Part shown: positions 58,512 to 64,000 of the stretch, one piece after another
How positions within the stretch are numbered: the stretch's first letter is position 1
Layout of the letters: the number at the start of each line of letters is the position of its first letter
Assembly: GCF_009848685.1 (NCBI RefSeq)
Contig: NZ_WXTX01000008.1
Span: forward strand, 62,001 to 126,000
Direction of reading: 5' to 3'
DNA: 64,000 nucleotides
From: Andreprevotia sp. IGB-42
Lineage (GTDB): Bacteria; Pseudomonadota; Gammaproteobacteria; Burkholderiales; Chitinibacteraceae
Program-made: the position numbers and the translations under genes
The notes under the pieces: generated by a model
The model's input: the letters and a program-made list of their open reading frames with translations, nothing else
What the model was told of the DNA's origin: nothing
Database searches by the model: none

Positions 58512-59396
58512 TCAAGCGGTTGCCACATCCTTGCCGCTGGCCAGCACGATGGCCGCCAGCACGCACAGCAGTGCGATGCCATGCGCGAGGGTGGGTTGCT
58601 CGTGCAGGAAGGCAATCGCGTAACTCACCGCCGCCACCGGCAATGCCGCGGTGAAGACGCCCGCCTGCTGTGCGGGTACATGGCGTATGCCCTTCATCCA
58701 CAGCCAGAAAGACAGCACGCTGGCGGCCAGCCCGTACCAGAACACCATCAGCCAGGTGTGGGCGTCCACGCTGGCGTAGTCGAACTGCCATGCGGCAGTG
58801 GCGCCCAGCGGCAGCATCAGCAGCAGGCCGAGCAGATGCGTGTACGCGCAGATGTCGATGGCAGCCAGGTTTTGCGTGAGACGGCGCGACAGGATCACGT
58901 AAATGGATTCGCACACCACGGCGCCGGCCACCATCGCGTTGCCCAGCAGCGAGCCGGCGCCGGCGGTGCCACCGGTGCGTGATACGTTGATGATCACCAT
59001 GCCCAGCACTGCCAGTGCCACGGCAATGACCGCGCGGCGGCCCGGTTTCTCGCGCAGCAGCAGCCACGACAGCACGATTACCACGGCCGGGATGGTGCTG
59101 GTGATCACGCCTGCCGCCAGCGCACTGGTGTGCGATACGCCATACAGCATCAGCAGCGTGAACAAGAAGGTGCCGAACAGCGCCTGCAGGAACAAGCCCA
59201 GCCACTGGCGGCGCGTCACCGTGCGCATGCGTGCCAGCCGGTAGCGCGGCAGCAGGATGCCCACGCCGACGATGAAACGCATCAGCGCGAACAAGGTCAC
59301 CGGCACCACCATGACGATGGTTTTGCCGATACCCACATTGGCACCCACCAGCGCCATCGAGGCAATCAGATACAGCGTATAGCGGTTGAAAGTCAT
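58512..59396 (-). CDS. EamA/DMT-family transporter (294 aa)
   Basis: Ten hydrophobic helices are visible as two five-helix repeats, with 'FGTFLFTLLMLYGVSHTSALAAGVITSTIPAVVIVLSWLLLREKPGRRAV' the most typical block and 'FWYGLAASVLSFWLWMKGIRHVPAQQAGVFTAALPVAAVSYAIAFLHEQPT' in the second half. Substrates of such carriers are metabolites such as amino acids or amines. It follows livF by 71 bp on the same strand. Confidence 0.9.
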   Translation of the reverse strand: MTFNRYTLYLIASMALVGANVGIGKTIVMVVPVTLFALMRFIVGVGILLPRYRLARMRTVTRRQWLGLFLQALFGTFLFTLLMLYGVSHTSALAAGVITSTIPAVVIVLSWLLLREKPGRRAVIAVALAVLGMVIINVSRTGGTAGAGSLLGNAMVAGAVVCESIYVILSRRLTQNLAAIDICAYTHLLGLLLMLPLGATAAWQFDYASVDAHTWLMVFWYGLAASVLSFWLWMKGIRHVPAQQAGVFTAALPVAAVSYAIAFLHEQPTLAHGIALLCVLAAIVLASGKDVATA

Positions 59397-59467
59397 GGCA
59401 GGCCGGCGGAAACAGGGAAGGGCGCACGCCTGCTGCTGCAGGCGTGCCGGGCGGGGCAGTGAAGGCG

Positions 59468-60201
59468 TCAGCCGTGGGCTTGCGCGCTGCCTTCCAGATA
59501 GGCTGCGCGTACCTCCGGGCTGGCCAGCAATTCCTTGCCGGTGCCGGTGAGGACGATTTCGCCATGCTGCAGCACATAGCCACGATGCGCGACATTCAGC
59601 GCGTGGTGGGCATTCTGTTCCACCAGCAGGATGGTCATGCCATCGCGCTCGTTCAGCTCGCGGATGATGCGGAACACCTGCTTGATATACAGCGGCGCCA
59701 GGCCCAGCGAGGGTTCATCCAGCAGCAGCAATTGCGGCCGGCCCATCAGTGCGCGGCCGATGGCGAGCATCTGCTGCTCGCCGCCCGATAGCGTGCCGGC
59801 GCGCTGCAGCTGCCGTTGTTCAAGGATGGGAAACATGTCGAACACGCGGCGCGTATCGGCGTCGAAATGCGCCGGGTCGGCAAACGTGCTGCCCATCTGC
59901 AGGTTTTCCAGCACGGTCATGCGCGGGAAGATGCGCCGGCCCTCCGGTACCAGCGCAATGCCCTGGCGGGAGATATCGTGCGTGGGGACGCGGGTGATGT
60001 CATTGCCCTGGAATGCAATCTTGCCGGCCGATGCGGCAGGCTTGCCGAAAAGCGACATCATCAGCGTGGATTTGCCCGCGCCATTGGCGCCGATCAGCGT
60101 GACGATCTCGCCTTTCTGCACGTTGAGATCCACGCCGCGCAACGCATGGATGGCGCCGTAGTGGGCATGCACGCCGCTGTATTGCAGCATGGGGGTGGTG
60201 G

Positions 60202-60205
<4 letters not shown>
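59468..60205 (-). CDS. livF: Branched-chain amino acid ABC transporter ATP-binding protein
   Basis: Walker A 'IGANGAGKSTLMMSLFG', signature 'LSGGEQQMLAIGRALMGRPQLLLLDEPSLGLAPLYIKQVFRII' and the LivF-type C-terminus are present over 245 aa. It hydrolyses ATP together with LivG. Its start overlaps the LivG stop by 4 bp (ATGA). Confidence 0.94.
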
Positions 60206-61046
<841 letters not shown>

Positions 61047-61050
<4 letters not shown>

Positions 61051-62332
61051 GGCTGCGCCTCCTTGTGCAGACGGACAGTGGGCGCGCGGCTGGCGATCAG
61101 CCCGCCTGGGCGCCACACCATGATGAGGATCATTGCGGCGCCGAACATCAGCATCCGGTATTCGGAGAAATCACGCCCCAGCTCGGGCAGCAGCACCAGC
61201 AGGATGGCGGCAACTACCACGCCCAGCTGGCTACCCATGCCACCCAGCACCACGATGGCGAGGATGGTGGCCGATTCGGAAAACACGAAGCTTTCCGGTG
61301 AGATGAAACCCTGGCGCGCGGCAAAGAACACGCCAGCGAAGCCGCCCAGCATGGCGCCGATGGCAAAGGCCGACAGCTTGATGTTGGTGACGTTCATGCC
61401 CAGCGCCTTGCAGGCCACTTCGTCCTCGCGCACGGCTTCCCACGCGATGCCCACCGGCAGCTTGCGCAGGCGCGCAATGAACAGGTTGGTCAGCAGTGCC
61501 AGCACCAGGATCACGTAGTAGAGGAAGATCACCCGGTGCTCGGGCGCATACTCGATGCCGAAGAACGATGCGAAGGTGGGGCCATCACCAGCCGGCGCAA
61601 ATGGCAGGCCGAAGAAGGTGGGGCGCGGGATGGAGCCGATGCCGTTGGGGCCGCCGGAAAAATCCGTCCAGTTCACCAGAATCAGCCGGACGATTTCGCC
61701 AAAGCCCAGCGTGACGATGGCCAGGTAATCGCCACGCAGTCGCAAGGTGGGCCAGCCCAGCAGGATGCCGAAGCCGGCCGCCAGCGCACCGGCCACGGGC
61801 AACGTTTCCCAGAAGCCCCAGCCAAAGTGCGTGGACAACAGGCCGTAGGTATACGCCCCCACCGCATAGAAGGCCACGTAACCCAGGTCGAGCAGGCCAG
61901 CCAGCCCCACCACCACGTTCAGGCCCCAGCCCAGCATCACGTAGATCATGACCGTGGTGGCGGTATCGACCACGTAGCGGTTACCGGAGCACATGATGGG
62001 CAGCACGATGGAAAAGCCCAGTACCGCGTAGCCGGTCCATTTCAGCCATGGCCGGGTGGCGCGCACTGCCGGCCGTGCGCGTTCACGCCTGGCCTTGTTG
62101 ATTTTCAGGTGATCAAGCGCAAACTGCAGCACCAACCGGCCTGTGAACATGGTGACCGCGAAGGCGATCAGCCACGGCCAGCGCGTGGCTACGGCCAGCA
62201 CGCCGCCCACGTCCACCGTGTGCAGTGCGATCATCGGAATGCCCAGGAACAGCGATACCACGGCAACGCCGGTTGCATCCTTGAGCCGTGCGGTCATGCC
62301 GGGGCCGCTGTGATCGGGAATGAATGCGGTCA

Positions 62333-62333
<1 letters not shown>
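61047..62333 (-). CDS. livM: Branched-chain amino acid ABC transporter permease
   Basis: The permease has about ten helices with the LivM signature 'LLDLGYVAFYAVGAYTYGLLS' and the coupling block 'VGIAWEAVREDEVACKALGMNVTNIKLSAFAIGAMLGGFAGVFFAARQGFISPESFVF'. Length 428 aa includes the N-terminal extension common in betaproteobacteria. The stop overlaps livG by ATGA and the start overlaps livH by one base. Confidence 0.95.
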
Positions 62334-63247
<914 letters not shown>

Positions 63248-63354
63248 CGCTCTCTCCTTGAAGGACGATCCGGCTGCCACGCAGGCTTGCCTGCCATTGC
63301 GGCGCTTCCGGTCGCTTCTGTTATCAAGGGGCCTGCTGCTGCAGGCCCCGCTCT

Positions 63355-64000
63355 TCAGTTGTTTTCTGCCATCGACATCAGGCTGGCATTGCCGCCCGCT
63401 GCCGTGGTATCGACCGATACCGTGCGCTCGCACGCAAAGCGGTACAGGTAGTGCGGGCCGCCCGCCTTGGGGCCGGTGCCGGACAACCCCTCGCCACCGA
63501 ATGGCTGCACGCCGACTACCGCGCCGATGATGTTGCGGTTCACGTAGGTGTTGCCCACGTGCAGGCGGCCGGTGATGCGGCGCACCGTACTGTCGATACG
63601 GCTGTGTATGCCCAGCGTGAGCCCATAGCCAGTGGCGGCAATGGCATCGCACACGGCATCGAGTCCGTCCGATTTCCAGCGGATCACGTGCAGGATGGGG
63701 CCGAACACTTCGCGCTCCAGCCGTGACAGGCTGTCGATCTCGTACGCGCGCGGCTCGAAGTAGGTGCCGTGCAGCACATCGGCAGCGCCCACATCGGTCA
63801 GCTCGCAGCGGTGGATCAGCTTGCCGAAACCATCGAGTGCGGCGGCGTGCCTGATCAGCAACTGGCGTGCTTCTTCATCGATCACCGGGCCGACATCGGT
63901 GCGGATATCGGCCGGATCGCCGATGCGCAGCTGCTGCATCGCGCCGCGCAGCATGCCGATCACCTTGTCGGCCACGTCGTCCTGGATGAACAGCACCCGC
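63355..64000 (-). CDS. putA: PutA C-terminal part (delta-1-pyrroline-5-carboxylate dehydrogenase domain), runs off the right edge
   Basis: The visible 214 residues carry the end of an aldehyde dehydrogenase-type domain with 'LEREVFGPILHVIRWKSD', 'LTLGIHSRIDSTVRRITGRLHVGNTYVNRNIIGAVVGVQPFGGEGLSGTGPKAGGPHYLYRF' and the C-terminal 'VDTTAAGGNASLM' typical of PutA. The sequence continues beyond 64000. PutA oxidises proline to glutamate. Here it lies upstream of livH. Confidence 0.9.
   Translation of the reverse strand, partial: RVLFIQDDVADKVIGMLRGAMQQLRIGDPADIRTDVGPVIDEEARQLLIRHAAALDGFGKLIHRCELTDVGAADVLHGTYFEPRAYEIDSLSRLEREVFGPILHVIRWKSDGLDAVCDAIAATGYGLTLGIHSRIDSTVRRITGRLHVGNTYVNRNIIGAVVGVQPFGGEGLSGTGPKAGGPHYLYRFACERTVSVDTTAAGGNASLMSMAENN

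Overview
The window is a high-GC bacterial chromosome segment. Gene content and order (aroQ-accB-accC, prmA next to a DUF3426 zinc-ribbon gene, queA, tgt-yajC-secD-secF, bioC-bioD, livHMGF) point to a betaproteobacterium, probably in or near the Neisseriales (Chromobacteriaceae/Chitinibacteraceae type). That placement is inference from gene families, not from a marker-gene search.

Positions 1 to about 18,100 are the right part of a tailed-phage prophage whose left part lies outside the window. Nearly all its genes are on the minus strand. Read from right to left they are: attachment site in the 3' end of a tRNA-Leu gene, a Mu Com-like zinc finger overlapping a Dam-type methylase, a one-helix membrane protein on the plus strand, an AT-rich repeat-bearing region, a tyrosine integrase, packaging genes, portal, a lysis cassette (two holins around a GH108 muramidase), a Mu F/gp30-like head morphogenesis protein, an accessory ('moron') block and a protease-scaffold-capsid fusion. 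The accessory block (about 3.4-7.3 kb) lies between head genes and holds two ribbon-helix-helix regulators around a triple operator, a BRO protein, a JAMM-like protein with a coupled small partner, and several unknown genes. Head genes are Mu-like but integration is lambda-like, so the phage is a mosaic.

Positions 18,100-20,500 are older mobile-element debris: a 5'-truncated P2-type late-control gene D, a MazEF-type toxin-antitoxin pair with a palindromic operator, a truncated HicB-like antitoxin, a second decayed copy of the 3' end of gene D, and the 5' fragment of an IS5-type transposase.

From 20.5 kb onward the sequence is chromosomal. Region 20.5-28.7 kb is mixed: a stand-alone SpoT-like hydrolase, a TRIC-type membrane protein, an HdeD-peptidase fusion, a GH18-like lipoprotein lacking the catalytic glutamate, a PepSY/DUF2946 pair and thiol peroxidase. 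Region 28.7-41 kb carries a cysteine-less Tpx paralogue, a DUF3426 protein with a hexanucleotide repeat, prmA, an orphan flagellin, accC-accB, aroQ, queA, a LysR/oxidoreductase divergent pair and tgt. Region 41-56 kb holds yajC-secD-secF, a DedA protein, bioC-bioD, a Sco-type lipoprotein, a YcgR-like c-di-GMP effector, a 2Fe-2S reductase, a two-component system followed by a phosphoethanolamine transferase and PAP2 phosphatase (a likely lipid A modification module), tRNA-Thr and pgk. Region 56-64 kb carries a large unknown protein, an EamA transporter, livF-livG-livM-livH and the 3' end of putA.

The strongest leads are repeated DNA signals inside the prophage (three signals, two sharing a CCGTGG core), the overlapping com-dam pair, the JAMM-like gene pair, and two chromosomal genes that keep an enzyme fold but have lost its catalytic residues (the Tpx paralogue and the GH18 lipoprotein).
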